Shown one piece after another: positions 1-8,092 of a stretch of DNA of 64,000 nucleotides (its first letter is position 1; the number at the start of each line of letters is the position of its first letter). The translations under genes and the position numbers were made by a program. Location of the stretch: assembly GCA_017306865.1 (NCBI GenBank), contig JAFKHH010000011.1, forward strand, positions 1,054,001 through 1,118,000, read 5' to 3'. The notes beneath the pieces are model-generated. The model saw only the letters and a list, made by a program, of their open reading frames with translations, did no database searches and was not told where the DNA came from. The stretch comes from Filimonas sp. (GTDB taxonomy: Bacteria > Bacteroidota > Bacteroidia > Chitinophagales > Chitinophagaceae).

Positions 1-2
1 TG

Positions 3-908
3 CGGCGCATGGCAAACACACTAGGGCATTCAGATACTGCTTATCAGTCAGCATTATTTGCATTAAACATCAAAGATGTGGACGCTGCCGCATTTGGACG
101 CAGCTCCAATGTATTAGGTATTATGGATCACCCGATGGTGGCAGCTTATTATGGCGCCATTAACCTGGCGGTAAAGAACAGCACAGGCAGAACACCTGAT
201 ATGTATATCAATGACCTGGCAGATAAAAATAACAGTGCAGTAACAACGCTGCAGGCATTTTATCATAAAGAAATGGATACGCGCTACCTGAACCCTGCAT
301 GGATAAAAGGGATGCAGGCACAGGGATATGATGGTGCGCGTTTTATGGATGCTTTCGCGGAAAACCTGATGCTGTGGGACGTAACGAAGAGCGATATGGT
401 GACGGATGAAGATTGGAATAAAGTGTATGAAACGTATGTAGAAGATAAAATGAAGCTTGGTTTGCATGAATTTTTTGAACAGAACAATCCTTATGCAAAA
501 CAAAGCTTCGTGTCTCATCTCCTGGAAGCTGCAGAGAAAGGATATTGGCATGCTTCTGATCGGCAACTGCAAACATTGGCTACTACGTTGTCTAATTCTG
601 TAGTGTCACATGGTGCAACTTGTAACACGGCTGTATGTAATTCTGTAAAGACAAAGAATTTTATAAAACAAGTGTTGGAGAAAGTGCCAGGCGGAAATGT
701 ATTGGCGGCTAAATACGAAGCCACTATCAGCAATTTGAAAACATCTCCCACTACAGCCTCTGCAAAAACGGGAGAGAAGGTGCAGGTGCAAGGTTATGAA
801 GTAAAAGAAACTACTGTGGCACAGAATAAAAACAGTGTTACTTATGTAGCGCTGATACTGCTCATTGTTGTCTTATTGTCCGGTTTTGTTGTTGAGATAA
901 GAAGGTAA
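3..908 (+). CDS. CobN/HmuS-like chelatase, C-terminal part
   Basis: The frame is open to the left edge, so only about the last 300 residues are present. The segment with NPAWIKGM, YDGAR and LLEAAEKGYWHAS matches the C-terminal end of the CobN / magnesium-chelatase H family. The protein then has a low-complexity linker and a final hydrophobic segment (about residues 278-295) followed by a short basic tail, which suggests a membrane anchor. In Bacteroidota, anchored CobN-like proteins include HmuS-type proteins encoded with TonB receptors for haem or corrinoids, whereas true cobaltochelatase subunits are usually soluble. Without the upstream genes the substrate (cobalt, haem or other tetrapyrrole) cannot be decided. 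The family call is secure, the specific role is not. Confidence 0.8.
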   Translation, partial: RRMANTLGHSDTAYQSALFALNIKDVDAAAFGRSSNVLGIMDHPMVAAYYGAINLAVKNSTGRTPDMYINDLADKNNSAVTTLQAFYHKEMDTRYLNPAWIKGMQAQGYDGARFMDAFAENLMLWDVTKSDMVTDEDWNKVYETYVEDKMKLGLHEFFEQNNPYAKQSFVSHLLEAAEKGYWHASDRQLQTLATTLSNSVVSHGATCNTAVCNSVKTKNFIKQVLEKVPGGNVLAAKYEATISNLKTSPTTASAKTGEKVQVQGYEVKETTVAQNKNSVTYVALILLIVVLLSGFVVEIRR

Positions 909-1275
909 AGGGGGGGTCTTTGCGGACTTTGCGTTTCCTCTGTGTTCTTTGCGTTATTCTATCGCAGGGAACGCAGAGGGATTGAGTTGAGAAGAAAATT
1001 GCCACAGAGGCTCAGAAACATAGAGAGAACACCAGGAGTCGCGAAGCGGCTCTTCTATGTGTTCTATGTTTTCTTGAATAAATCAAGTAATGCTGTTGCT
1101 AAAAAGATATGAGTATATCTATGTGACTATGTATCTATGATGCTATGTGTTTAAAAAAGTAAAAGCGACACAGAAAAGTGTTTCCGTGTTTCTGTACCTC
1201 TGTGGGCAAAATATAAAAATGGTTAAACTGCTATTGTAGTAATAACAATTTAACCATTCAACAATCTAACAATCC
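909..1275. repeat. Intergenic dispersed-repeat block (family E type)
   Basis: This 367-bp gap has no convincing gene. It is built of phrases such as CTCTGTGTTCTTTGCG, CTATGTGTTCTATGTT and ACCTCTGTGGGCAAA, which recur in other gaps of this window (about 5990-6035, 17310-17410 and 28540-28645). Its right end carries AACAATTTAACCATTCAAC-like sequence, also related to copies at 16060-16165 and 41577-41615. It lies between convergent genes. Confidence 0.6.
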
Positions 1276-2154
1276 TTAATCCTCTAAATACCCAAACACC
1301 CCTCTGTTAAAATCGCTGAAAGCCTGTTCTAATTCCTCGTGTGTATTCATCAGGAACGGGCCATAGGCTGCAATAGGTTCATCTATTGGTTCGCCACTTA
1401 GTACCAGTACTACGCTATCTTCTGTAGCGGTAATGGTAAAAGTATCGCCGTCGTTTTTGAACAATACAAAATTGTCCTGTGGCGCATCAGCGCTCTCGTT
1501 TACTTTTATACCACCTTCTATAACGACCATGCCGGTGTTGTAATTCTCAGGTAAATTGATCGTTAACGATGTGCCTTTATTGATACGAACGTTATATAAA
1601 TGTATTGGTGTAAATGTAAATGCGCTGCCTTTTACGCCATTGAATTCCCCGGCAATCACATCCACCCGTCCGCCATTACCCGGTATGTCGTAGTGGTTCA
1701 TTTCACCGGCTGTAATAGACTGGTATTTTGGGGTAGACATTTTATCCTTTGCAGGTAAGTTCACCCATAGCTGTACCATCTGGAACAGGCCACCTTGTTT
1801 GCTATACTCAGCCTCATGGTATTCTTTGTGCAATACGCCGGAAGCTGCTGTCATCCATTGTACATCACCTGCACGTATAACACCGCTATGTCCATAGCTG
1901 TCATGGTGCGCTACTGCGCCCTGGTAAGCAATAGTTACCGTTTCAAAGCCACGGTGCGGATGCACACCTACACCTCTTGGTGTTTCGCGTGGCGAGAAAT
2001 CAATTTTAGCATTATAGTCTAACAGGAAAAACGGGCTCATGCGTTTTTGTCCCATATTATATCCACCAGGAAAGAAATTGTGAACCCTGAAACCATCACC
2101 CACCATGTGAGGAGCAGGCGGTGGTAATACTTGTTGAACAGTTTTTGTTTTCAT
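1276..2154 (-). CDS. Pirin family bicupin protein
   Basis: The 292-residue protein has the pirin N-terminal cupin with HPHRGFE (residues 65-71) and the second ligand cluster GVLHKE (His109, Glu111). These correspond to the known pirin metal-binding set of three histidines and one glutamate. The C-terminal cupin (about 165-280) ends in a pirin-type region with GPFLMNTHEEL. Pirins are non-haem iron proteins; some act as quercetin 2,3-dioxygenases and others as redox-sensitive regulators, and the sequence does not separate these. A TACATTTG box (2178-2185, minus orientation) precedes the ATG by about 24 bp and is a possible -7 element. It is a single gene, convergent with the CobN-like gene. Confidence 0.92.
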   Translation of the reverse strand: MKTKTVQQVLPPPAPHMVGDGFRVHNFFPGGYNMGQKRMSPFFLLDYNAKIDFSPRETPRGVGVHPHRGFETVTIAYQGAVAHHDSYGHSGVIRAGDVQWMTAASGVLHKEYHEAEYSKQGGLFQMVQLWVNLPAKDKMSTPKYQSITAGEMNHYDIPGNGGRVDVIAGEFNGVKGSAFTFTPIHLYNVRINKGTSLTINLPENYNTGMVVIEGGIKVNESADAPQDNFVLFKNDGDTFTITATEDSVVLVLSGEPIDEPIAAYGPFLMNTHEELEQAFSDFNRGVFGYLED

Positions 2155-2230
2155 AATATCCTCGTTGTTTGATAATGCAAATGTAACGGGATAATGAAAG
2201 CACGGGATTGATGTATGGTAAGAAGGAGGT

Positions 2231-2340
2231 GATTGGAGATTTGAGATTTGATATTTGAAATTGCGAAAGCAGGCGTCAATGGGTTAAGTCATTGTTATCC
2301 TGTAACTAATCTCAAATCTAAAATTTCAAATCTCAAATCG
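2231..2340. repeat. Inverted pair of family D repeats
   Basis: TTTGAGAT/TTTGATATTTG motifs on the left (about 2231-2265) face the reverse-complement form CTCAAATCTAAAATTTCAAA on the right (about 2308-2340). The right arm runs into the 3' end of the Crp-type gene and supplies its last codon and stop. Other family D copies are near 6190-6236, 17272-17304, 17455-17488 and 45136-45170. Confidence 0.6.
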
Positions 2341-2926
2341 ACTTGAAATTCCTTTTCGCCAATTCCTTTCTTACCCTGCTCAATGATTCAGGTGTAATGC
2401 CGAGATATGATGCGATCATCCATTGCGGAACGCGTAGCGTGAGGCTGGGATATAGCTCTATGAAATCAAGATAACGTTGCTCTGCGGTGGCGCTCAATAG
2501 CAGGTTTACACGACGCTGCATAAAACGGATCAGGTTATTAAGCGCGATCACATTGAAGCGGTTGAATTGCGGTGCATGCTGTCCTGTCCGTTCAAAGAAG
2601 TGCTGGTCTATACAAACAACCTCGCTGTCTTCTATAGCATCTACAATGAATATAGCAGGTTCATTAAAGCAAAAACTATTACGGTCACCCACCCAATTGT
2701 TTTCGGGGGCAAACTGTATCACATGTTCCTTTCCCTGCTCATCAATAGAGTAGGCGCGCAACAATCCTTTCATTACAAAAAATGTGTAGCTGGTAACGTC
2801 ACCCTTTTTTAAAAGAACGCTATCCTTTTTGATCTTTCTTGTTACTACACCCTCTGTAATGCGCTGAAATTGCTCATCGGAGATGCTTGTCTTGGTTTGG
2901 AGATATTCTTTAAAAGCTTGCAGCAT
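2333..2926 (-). CDS. Crp/Fnr family transcriptional regulator
   Basis: From the chosen ATG the protein has 197 residues. It has an N-terminal cyclic-nucleotide-binding-type jelly roll (VLLKKGDVTSYTFFVMKGLLRAY, about residues 38-60) and a C-terminal HTH (MIASYLGITPESLSRVRKEL). The typical RCK-type phosphate-binding cassette for cAMP is not obvious, as in many Bacteroidota Crp-like proteins, so the effector is unknown. I chose the ATG at 2926 rather than the upstream one because a TACATTTG box (2931-2938) ends only 4 bp before it, giving a leaderless or nearly leaderless transcript. The last codon and stop lie inside a dispersed repeat. Confidence 0.88.
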   Translation of the reverse strand: MLQAFKEYLQTKTSISDEQFQRITEGVVTRKIKKDSVLLKKGDVTSYTFFVMKGLLRAYSIDEQGKEHVIQFAPENNWVGDRNSFCFNEPAIFIVDAIEDSEVVCIDQHFFERTGQHAPQFNRFNVIALNNLIRFMQRRVNLLLSATAEQRYLDFIELYPSLTLRVPQWMIASYLGITPESLSRVRKELAKRNFKSI

Positions 2927-2948
2927 ATAGCAAATGTAAGGATAGGAC

Positions 2949-3082
2949 GTGAATCGTGAGACGGCAATCGGCAATCGTGAGACGTGAGTCGTGAATGGGC
3001 TTACTCACCACTGACAACTCACTATTCACTTTACGTTCTCTGCGCTACATAGGCCATTCACGATTGCCGTCTCACGATTCAC
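2949..3082. repeat. Nested inverted repeat, family C arms
   Basis: A perfect 22-bp inverted repeat (2949-2970 and 3061-3082; core GTGAATCGTGAGACGGC) encloses a second pair, GTGAATGGGC (2991-3000) and GCCATTCAC (about 3052-3060). Between them lies CTCACCACTGACAACTCAC, a relative of the arms of the 16.0-16.2 kb palindrome. Family C also occurs at 5801-5829, 28343-28377, 28663-28697 and 41531-41558. It sits in the divergent gap between the Crp-type regulator and the S10 peptidase. Confidence 0.75.
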
Positions 3083-3168
3083 GCAAGAAATCGCCATACA
3101 TAAAGAAGATTTCCCCCCAAAGCCTAATCTGATTATATTTACTCTTTACACATTCCTCAAAACCGTTT

Positions 3169-4692
3169 ATGATGAAAAATCTACTTCTGGCGCTGGTAGG
3201 TCTCACCAGCATCGCAGGTACTGCTATTGCTCAACCAAGAGAGGGCGCACCCAAAAATGATCAGCCCGTTTCCCGCAGCCGTGTTTTAAGTGTTGACTCT
3301 GCTATTGTTACTAAACATGAAGTAACGATCAAAGGGCAGCGCATACCATATACTGCCACAGCAGGCAGCTTGCCTGTGTGGGATGAAGATGGACGCCCTG
3401 TGGCTGGTGTGTTTTATACCTATTATGAGCGTGATGATATTAAGGACAAGGCATCCCGCCCGTTGGTTATCTCCTTCAACGGTGGCCCCGGCACACCTTC
3501 TGTATGGATGGAAATTGGTTATACCGGCCCGCGCATCCTGAATATAGATGATGAAGGTTACCCTGTACAACCTTATGGTATCAAAGAGAACTCCCAGTCT
3601 ATTTTAGACGTAGCAGATATTGTGTATGTAGATCCTGTTAATACAGGCTATTCACGTATCGTAAATAAAGAAACACCTTCAAGCAAATTCTTTGGTGTAA
3701 ATGCTGACATCAAATACCTGGCTGAGTGGATCAATACATTTGTTACACGTAAAAACCGCTGGGCTTCTCCTAAGTTCCTGATTGGCGAAAGCTATGGTAC
3801 TACACGTGTTTCCGGTCTTGCATTGGAACTGCAGAATGCACAATGGATGTACCTGAATGGTGTGATCCTTGTATCGCCTACAGAACTGGGCATAGAGCGT
3901 AACGGCCCTCTAAATGCAGCGCTGAAGTTGCCATACTTTACTGCTACAGCATGGTACCATAAAGTATTGCCGCAAGACTTGCAGCAGAAAGATCTGAATG
4001 CAGTATTACCGGAAGTAGAAGACTTCACCATCAATGAACTGGTGCCAGCTTTGTCAAAGGGTGGTTTCTTAGATGATGCAAAGAAAAAAGCGATTGCGGC
4101 TAAAGTAGCCCGCTATAGCGGTTTGTCTGAAAGAGTTGTATTAGAGAATAATCTTGATGTGTCTACTAATCTATTCTGGAAAGAATTGCTGCGCGATAAA
4201 GGTTATACTGTCGGTCGCCTTGACTCCCGCTACAGAGGTATAGACAAACAGGATGGTGGCGATTCACCAGACTACAACGCAGAGTTAACGTCATGGTTGC
4301 ATTCCTTTACACCTGCTATTAATATTTACCTGCGTGATGAGCTCAATTATAAAACAGATCTTAAGTATAATATGTTTGGCTCTGTTTGGCCTTGGGATAA
4401 CAAAGGAAACCAGACTGGTGAAAACCTGCGCCAGGCAATAGCACAAAATCCATACCTGCACTTGCTGATCCAGTCAGGTTATTATGATGGTGCGTGCGAT
4501 TATTTTAATGCAAAGTATAGCTTGTGGCAACTTGACCCAAACGGCAGACTGAAAGACCGTTTGAAATGGGAAGGCTATCGCAGTGGACACATGATGTACC
4601 TGCGTAAAGATGACCTTGCAACTGCCAATGAAAACCTGCGCAAATTCATTAAAGAATCTTTGCCGAAGAGTGGACAGCCGGCGAAATATTGA
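3169..4692 (+). CDS. Secreted S10 serine carboxypeptidase-like protein
   Basis: The 507-residue protein has a signal peptide (residues 1 to about 21, ending AIAQ). Peptidase family S10 marks are FNGGPGTPSVW (oxyanion region), GESYG with nucleophile Ser208, a YYDG segment with probable Asp440, and SGH with His474 as the rest of the triad. S10 enzymes remove C-terminal residues from peptides. Bacterial members are usually exported and feed peptide degradation in the periplasm or outside. An in-frame ATG three bases downstream is an equally possible start. It is not clearly in an operon: a terminator follows before the ROK gene. Confidence 0.92.
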   Translation: MMKNLLLALVGLTSIAGTAIAQPREGAPKNDQPVSRSRVLSVDSAIVTKHEVTIKGQRIPYTATAGSLPVWDEDGRPVAGVFYTYYERDDIKDKASRPLVISFNGGPGTPSVWMEIGYTGPRILNIDDEGYPVQPYGIKENSQSILDVADIVYVDPVNTGYSRIVNKETPSSKFFGVNADIKYLAEWINTFVTRKNRWASPKFLIGESYGTTRVSGLALELQNAQWMYLNGVILVSPTELGIERNGPLNAALKLPYFTATAWYHKVLPQDLQQKDLNAVLPEVEDFTINELVPALSKGGFLDDAKKKAIAAKVARYSGLSERVVLENNLDVSTNLFWKELLRDKGYTVGRLDSRYRGIDKQDGGDSPDYNAELTSWLHSFTPAINIYLRDELNYKTDLKYNMFGSVWPWDNKGNQTGENLRQAIAQNPYLHLLIQSGYYDGACDYFNAKYSLWQLDPNGRLKDRLKWEGYRSGHMMYLRKDDLATANENLRKFIKESLPKSGQPAKY

Positions 4693-4758
4693 TTGTGAGT
4701 GGTGAGTGAAGCGAGTGAGTTGTGACTAGTCAATATGAAGGTAGATCGTATTTGAATC

Positions 4759-4789
4759 AAACCTTTCATTGCCGTTCGCTTTAGCGAAC
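4759..4789. repeat. Short dispersed repeat with palindrome
   Basis: The phrase ACCTTTCATTGCCGTTCG occurs here and again at about 19770-19787. Here it leads into the perfect palindrome GTTCGCTTTAGCGAAC (4774-4789). It is one of several intergenic repeat families and its function is unknown. Confidence 0.45.
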
Positions 4790-4810
4790 AGGAAAATAGA
4801 ATAGAGAAAA

Positions 4811-4842
4811 AGGCGTCTTGTACAACAAGACGCCTTTTCTTT
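4811..4842 (+). terminator. Rho-independent terminator
   Basis: A perfect 10-bp stem (AGGCGTCTTG at 4811-4820 and CAAGACGCCT at 4826-4835) with a TACAA loop is followed by a T-rich run. It most likely ends the S10 peptidase transcript. Confidence 0.85.
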
Positions 4843-4870
4843 TTATCTTTCCTTATCAATCAGGAATAGT

Positions 4871-5761
4871 ATGAACAACTGGGGAATAGACCTTGGCGGA
4901 ACAAAAATAGAATGTGCGGTACTGGATGAAAATAACCAGGTACGTATTCGTAAGCGGATAGCAACAGAAGCCGCAAACGGCTATCAGCATATTTTATCGC
5001 AGATAAAGACATTGGTAGACCAGGTGGCTGGAGAGCTAGGCGAACAACCTTTGCGTGTTGGCTTTGCGACGCCGGGTGTACTGGAACCGTCCAGCCGGCT
5101 TATGAAGAATAGTAATACGACGGTGCTGAATGGTATGCCTTTGCAAAAAGACCTGGAAGCAAAATTGGGAGTGTCTGTAAAGCTGGCAAATGATGCCAAC
5201 TGCTTTGCCTTAGCTGAGGCATTGATGGGGATAGGAAAAGAGTATAAGACGGATGTGGTGTTTGGTGTGATCATGGGTACAGGTGTAGGCGGTGGTTTAG
5301 TGGTGAATGGAAAGATCATTGAAGGATTACATGGTATAGCAGGAGAGTGGGGGCACAACGAACTGGAACCAGGCGGAGTGGATTGCTATTGTGGTAAGAA
5401 AGGTTGTGTAGAAAAGGTGATTGCAGGCCCTTCACTGGAAGCATATTACTTATCCATAAGTGGCGAACAGAAAAAGTTACAGGAGATTGTAGCAGCTTAT
5501 AAAGCCGGGAATGATACGTATGCTTCACAAACAATAGAAAGGCTGCTGGAGTATTATGGTAAAGCTGTTTCTGTGCTGGTCAATATTCTTGATCCCGGGT
5601 TGATCGTTATTGGTGGTGGTGTGGGCAATGTAGATGAGTTGTACAGCGAAGGATATGAACGCATCAAGAAATATGTATTCAATAAAGGCATTCTAAACAC
5701 GCCTATACGCAAGCCTTTGTTGGGAGATAGTGCAGGGGTATTTGGAGCAGCGTTGTTGTAG
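4871..5761 (+). CDS. ROK family sugar kinase
   Basis: The 296-residue protein begins with the phosphate-binding motif DLGGTK (residues 7-12) and has the ROK zinc site His162 ... Cys172-x-Cys174-x4-Cys179 (CYCGKKGCVE). NDANC and the MGTGVGGG loop also fit the family. ROK kinases phosphorylate glucose, fructose, mannose, allose or N-acetylhexosamines in the cytoplasm. The absence of an HTH domain makes this an enzyme rather than a ROK repressor. Substrate cannot be read from the sequence: glucokinase or fructokinase is likely. It stands alone between a terminator and a repeat-rich gap. Confidence 0.92.
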   Translation: MNNWGIDLGGTKIECAVLDENNQVRIRKRIATEAANGYQHILSQIKTLVDQVAGELGEQPLRVGFATPGVLEPSSRLMKNSNTTVLNGMPLQKDLEAKLGVSVKLANDANCFALAEALMGIGKEYKTDVVFGVIMGTGVGGGLVVNGKIIEGLHGIAGEWGHNELEPGGVDCYCGKKGCVEKVIAGPSLEAYYLSISGEQKKLQEIVAAYKAGNDTYASQTIERLLEYYGKAVSVLVNILDPGLIVIGGGVGNVDELYSEGYERIKKYVFNKGILNTPIRKPLLGDSAGVFGAALL

Positions 5762-5800
5762 GGGGAATTTGAGATTTCATGCAAAGGCGCAACGCATTAT

Positions 5801-5829
5801 CGTGAATCGTGAGACGGTAATCGTGAATG
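5801..5829. repeat. Family C repeat, single copy
   Basis: CGTGAATCGTGAGACGG followed by TAATCGTGAATGA matches the arms of the nested repeat at 2949-3082. Here it stands alone, just left of the first family A element. Confidence 0.6.
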
Positions 5830-5837
5830 AAGAAACT

Positions 5838-5970
5838 TTACTGGCGCAGGCCTCCCGGCCTGTGCTTTGTTGTTACTAATGCTTGCATTCAATTGTTGTT
5901 ATTTAAAATAAGCCTGCTTCAATGTAAGTTAAGTTATGGAGAGACACAGGCCGGAGGCCTGCACCAGTAA
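5838..5970. repeat. Family A REP/MITE-like element, copy 1
   Basis: This about 133-bp element is bounded by TTACTGGCGCAGGCCT and AGGCCTGCACCAGTAA. Each end contains a small hairpin of the type CAGGCC-GGA-GGCCTG, and the two ends are inverted with respect to each other, as in paired REP sequences. The interior carries TTGTTACTAAT and is AT-rich. No transposase gene is present here. Confidence 0.8.
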
Positions 5971-6035
5971 AGCCGTATAGCGGCTTGCCTATGTGATCTA
6001 TGTTCTCTTAAACGAATCGGTATTTGCTATTACAC

Positions 6036-6169
6036 TTACTGGCGCAAGCCTCCCGGCCTGTGCTTCGTTGTTACTAATGCTTGCATTCAATTGTTGTAAT
6101 TTAAAATAAGCCTATTTCTGCGTCAATTAAGTTATAGAGAGACACAGGCCGGGAGGCCTGCGCCAGTGA
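6036..6169. repeat. Family A REP/MITE-like element, copy 2
   Basis: A second copy in the same orientation lies about 65 bp downstream of copy 1, with nearly the same interior (TTACTAATGCTTGCATTC is shared). A family E phrase (CTATGTGATCTATGTTC) fills the spacer. The close direct repetition suggests local duplication. The rest of the 5762-6373 gap holds family D sequence at 6190-6236 and no gene I can support. Confidence 0.8.
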
Positions 6170-6373
6170 AAGAATCAGCTATGTAGTATGATCATTTCAA
6201 ATCTTAAATCTCAAATTTCAAATCTCAAATCTCGAACCAGGCAAAGCTCTGCCATTACATAAAAGTATCTTTCATGCTGCGCTGGGTTGATTATGTAGTA
6301 AGAGTGTGTTAAGGGATGTGTTAGTAAAGTGGAGAAGGGTTGAATGGCTACAATGATTAGCAGTTGCCTAAAG

Positions 6374-6616
6374 TTAGAAACTTGGATACATCGTTTTGAT
6401 TTTCCGTAACCATCCGCTTGCTACTTCTTCCGTAATGGTCGTGCCGAAATTGGGAAGATGGAAGCGGACTGTCATGTTTCTCTCATTCCTGATAAAAATA
6501 AAATTTCCACCAATAAAGATCGAGTACTGCTCCAGTCCCCTTGGGGATTCAATCTGATGAAACTTCCTGGTCATTGTTATCTCCTCAAAATCGGTAATCA
6601 CACATAAGTTTTCCAT
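6374..6616 (-). CDS. Small conserved-looking protein, unknown function
   Basis: The 80-residue product (from the ATG at 6616) has no family I recognise. It is rich in beta-forming stretches (YSIFIGGNFIFIRN; MTVRFHLPNFG) and ends in a basic segment WLRKIKTMYPSF, with no signal peptide or membrane segment. I chose this start because the box TACTTTTG (6623-6630, minus orientation) ends 6 bp upstream, an arrangement repeated before other genes here. The longer reading from 6718 would begin inside repeat-like sequence. Confidence 0.6.
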   Translation of the reverse strand: MENLCVITDFEEITMTRKFHQIESPRGLEQYSIFIGGNFIFIRNERNMTVRFHLPNFGTTITEEVASGWLRKIKTMYPSF

Positions 6617-6622
6617 ATTGCG

Positions 6623-6630
6623 CAAAAGTA
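6623..6630 (-). promoter_or_regulatory. TAnnTTTG -7 box
   Basis: TACTTTTG in minus orientation, 6 bp before the ATG of the 80-residue protein. It matches the Bacteroidota -7 consensus; no good TTTG -33 box is visible at the expected distance. Confidence 0.45.
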
Positions 6631-6909
6631 AGGAATTTGGTAGTATGTACGATGTTAGATGTACGATGTAAAAAGTGGTTGCAGGTTGCCAGTTACCAGC
6701 TAGCCTGTAGCCATCCAAATATCTTGATGAATAGTGAGATGTGGTTGAAGAGTGCGACGCAAGGGACGATGATAGTAGTACTACAGGTGAAGCAAAAAAT
6801 ACCTGGTGTTCCGTAGTGTCTTCCTGTCTTGGTGGCTACAAACAAAAAAGACCAGGATTACTCCCAGTCTCTCTTGCTCAAATTTTTATAAACCTAAAAA
6901 TCGGTCGGA

Positions 6910-7341
6910 TTACATTTTGACAACCTCTACTTTTTCTTCAGTAGTTGTGTTAGTGCTTACAGAGAAGCTACGTTCGATCTGCTGGCCGTCTACACGGATT
7001 ACGAAAGTAGGACGCATTTCAGCAGCTTCGTTTAACAGTTGTACTGTTTTGTTGAAGTGAACGTCAGAGAAATTCTGTTGGTATAAAGTTTCACCAGTTG
7101 CGTCTTTTACCAGCAAAGTGAATTTTTTACCATTTGGGTTTTCGAACTGAATGCGGAAGCTAACTTTATTCGCATCAGCGCTTGTGTATTGTACGGAAAC
7201 CTGTTGTTCAGCTACGCGGTTTTTTTCTTCTTTTGTTTTACCTGAGAAAGCGCTGCTAGGAGTGCTTACAGATACTAATACAACCAGCAGTAAAGCTGTA
7301 AATGATGTCAGGGCAGTTTTGCATACAGATGTAGTGTTCAT
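6910..7341 (-). CDS. Secreted small beta-rich protein, unknown
   Basis: The 143-residue protein has a signal peptide (hydrophobic residues about 10-30, cleavage near PSSAFS). The mature part has alternating hydrophobic patterns with KFTLLVKDATGETLYQQNF and FVIRVDGQQIERSFSV, which suggest a small immunoglobulin-like or T9SS-type beta sandwich. Similar short exported proteins are common in Chitinophagaceae but their role is unknown. A full TTTG-N20-TACTTTTG promoter lies about 100 bp upstream, so it is expressed as a single gene. I cannot assign a function. Confidence 0.75.
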   Translation of the reverse strand: MNTTSVCKTALTSFTALLLVVLVSVSTPSSAFSGKTKEEKNRVAEQQVSVQYTSADANKVSFRIQFENPNGKKFTLLVKDATGETLYQQNFSDVHFNKTVQLLNEAAEMRPTFVIRVDGQQIERSFSVSTNTTTEEKVEVVKM

Positions 7342-7444
7342 AATCTTTTCTTTTTTTTATTTAGTTACATCGTATGGAAGCATCGTGTGTTTTTCTTAAT
7401 CTCAGCTTTCCGGCTTGTTAGCCTTTGTTTGCTTTTTGATGATA

Positions 7445-7476
7445 CAAAAGTATATCGGCACATCACCTGGCACAAA
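7445..7476 (-). promoter_or_regulatory. Bacteroidota-type promoter
   Basis: In minus orientation a TTTG box (7473-7476) is followed after 20 bp by TACTTTTG (7445-7452), matching the TTTG/TAnnTTTG consensus of the primary sigma factor of Bacteroidota. It would start the mRNA of the secreted 143-residue protein near 7438 with a leader of about 100 nt. Confidence 0.7.
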
Positions 7477-8092
7477 CCATGTTTTGCGTGTTTTTATTAT
7501 GGCAAAAGAGTAGAATAAAAAATGAATCCCTTTATTGTCAAGGCTTTCAGCGGAAAAAATGTATAATGGCCAAGCCCAAAAAAAGTTTTTTATTTCTTCA
7601 AAAAAAGCGTAAATGCGAACGCTTGTTATTGAAAAAGACAGGATTTGGAAACAAAAAACAGGTTTTGGGGTACAGGAATGGCTTTTCTGTGATATACAAA
7701 ATATTGTTAACGTATTGGAAATGGGGCTATATGAGAAACGACCACGATCGTAATGCATAAACAGAAATTCTTACCGGAGCAGAAAACCAGTAGCACCGAT
7801 TTTTCGTTTGTTCTGCGTGTAAATCCCCATATATGAAAACGAATCCCACTGTCAGGTACAAAAATTTGGCAATCATAGAAAAAAAATATTACCTGCAATT
7901 AGGTATGCAAGCAATTACAGGCGAAAATTATTTTCGCTGAACGTCAGCGTGTTATAGTGTACTCTTCACATATTTCATTTACTGAAGCATCCTGCGGATT
8001 GCCGTATTTACGCGGTTGGTCCCAGCCAAATTTTTTTTTATATGAATTATTTGTCTTTTCGCCCTATTTTTAAGTGAATCCAATATTTTAGA
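7477..8092. other. Long AT-rich gap upstream of the PKD gene
   Basis: About 600 bp with no gene I can support; short open frames here have low-complexity Lys/Phe-rich products. It contains none of the GC-rich repeat families found in other gaps. It presumably holds the promoter and a long leader of the giant PKD gene. Confidence 0.5.

Noticed and set aside
5838-6169. Two close direct repeats as a possible CRISPR array
   Set aside because: Only two units, each about 133 bp with inverted ends and no spacers of uniform size; no cas genes. They are family A elements.
7479-7760. 93-residue plus-strand frame in the gap before the PKD gene
   Set aside because: Product is Lys/Phe-rich low complexity with no folded pattern; the region also has the promoter of the opposite-strand gene. 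I do not support it as a gene.
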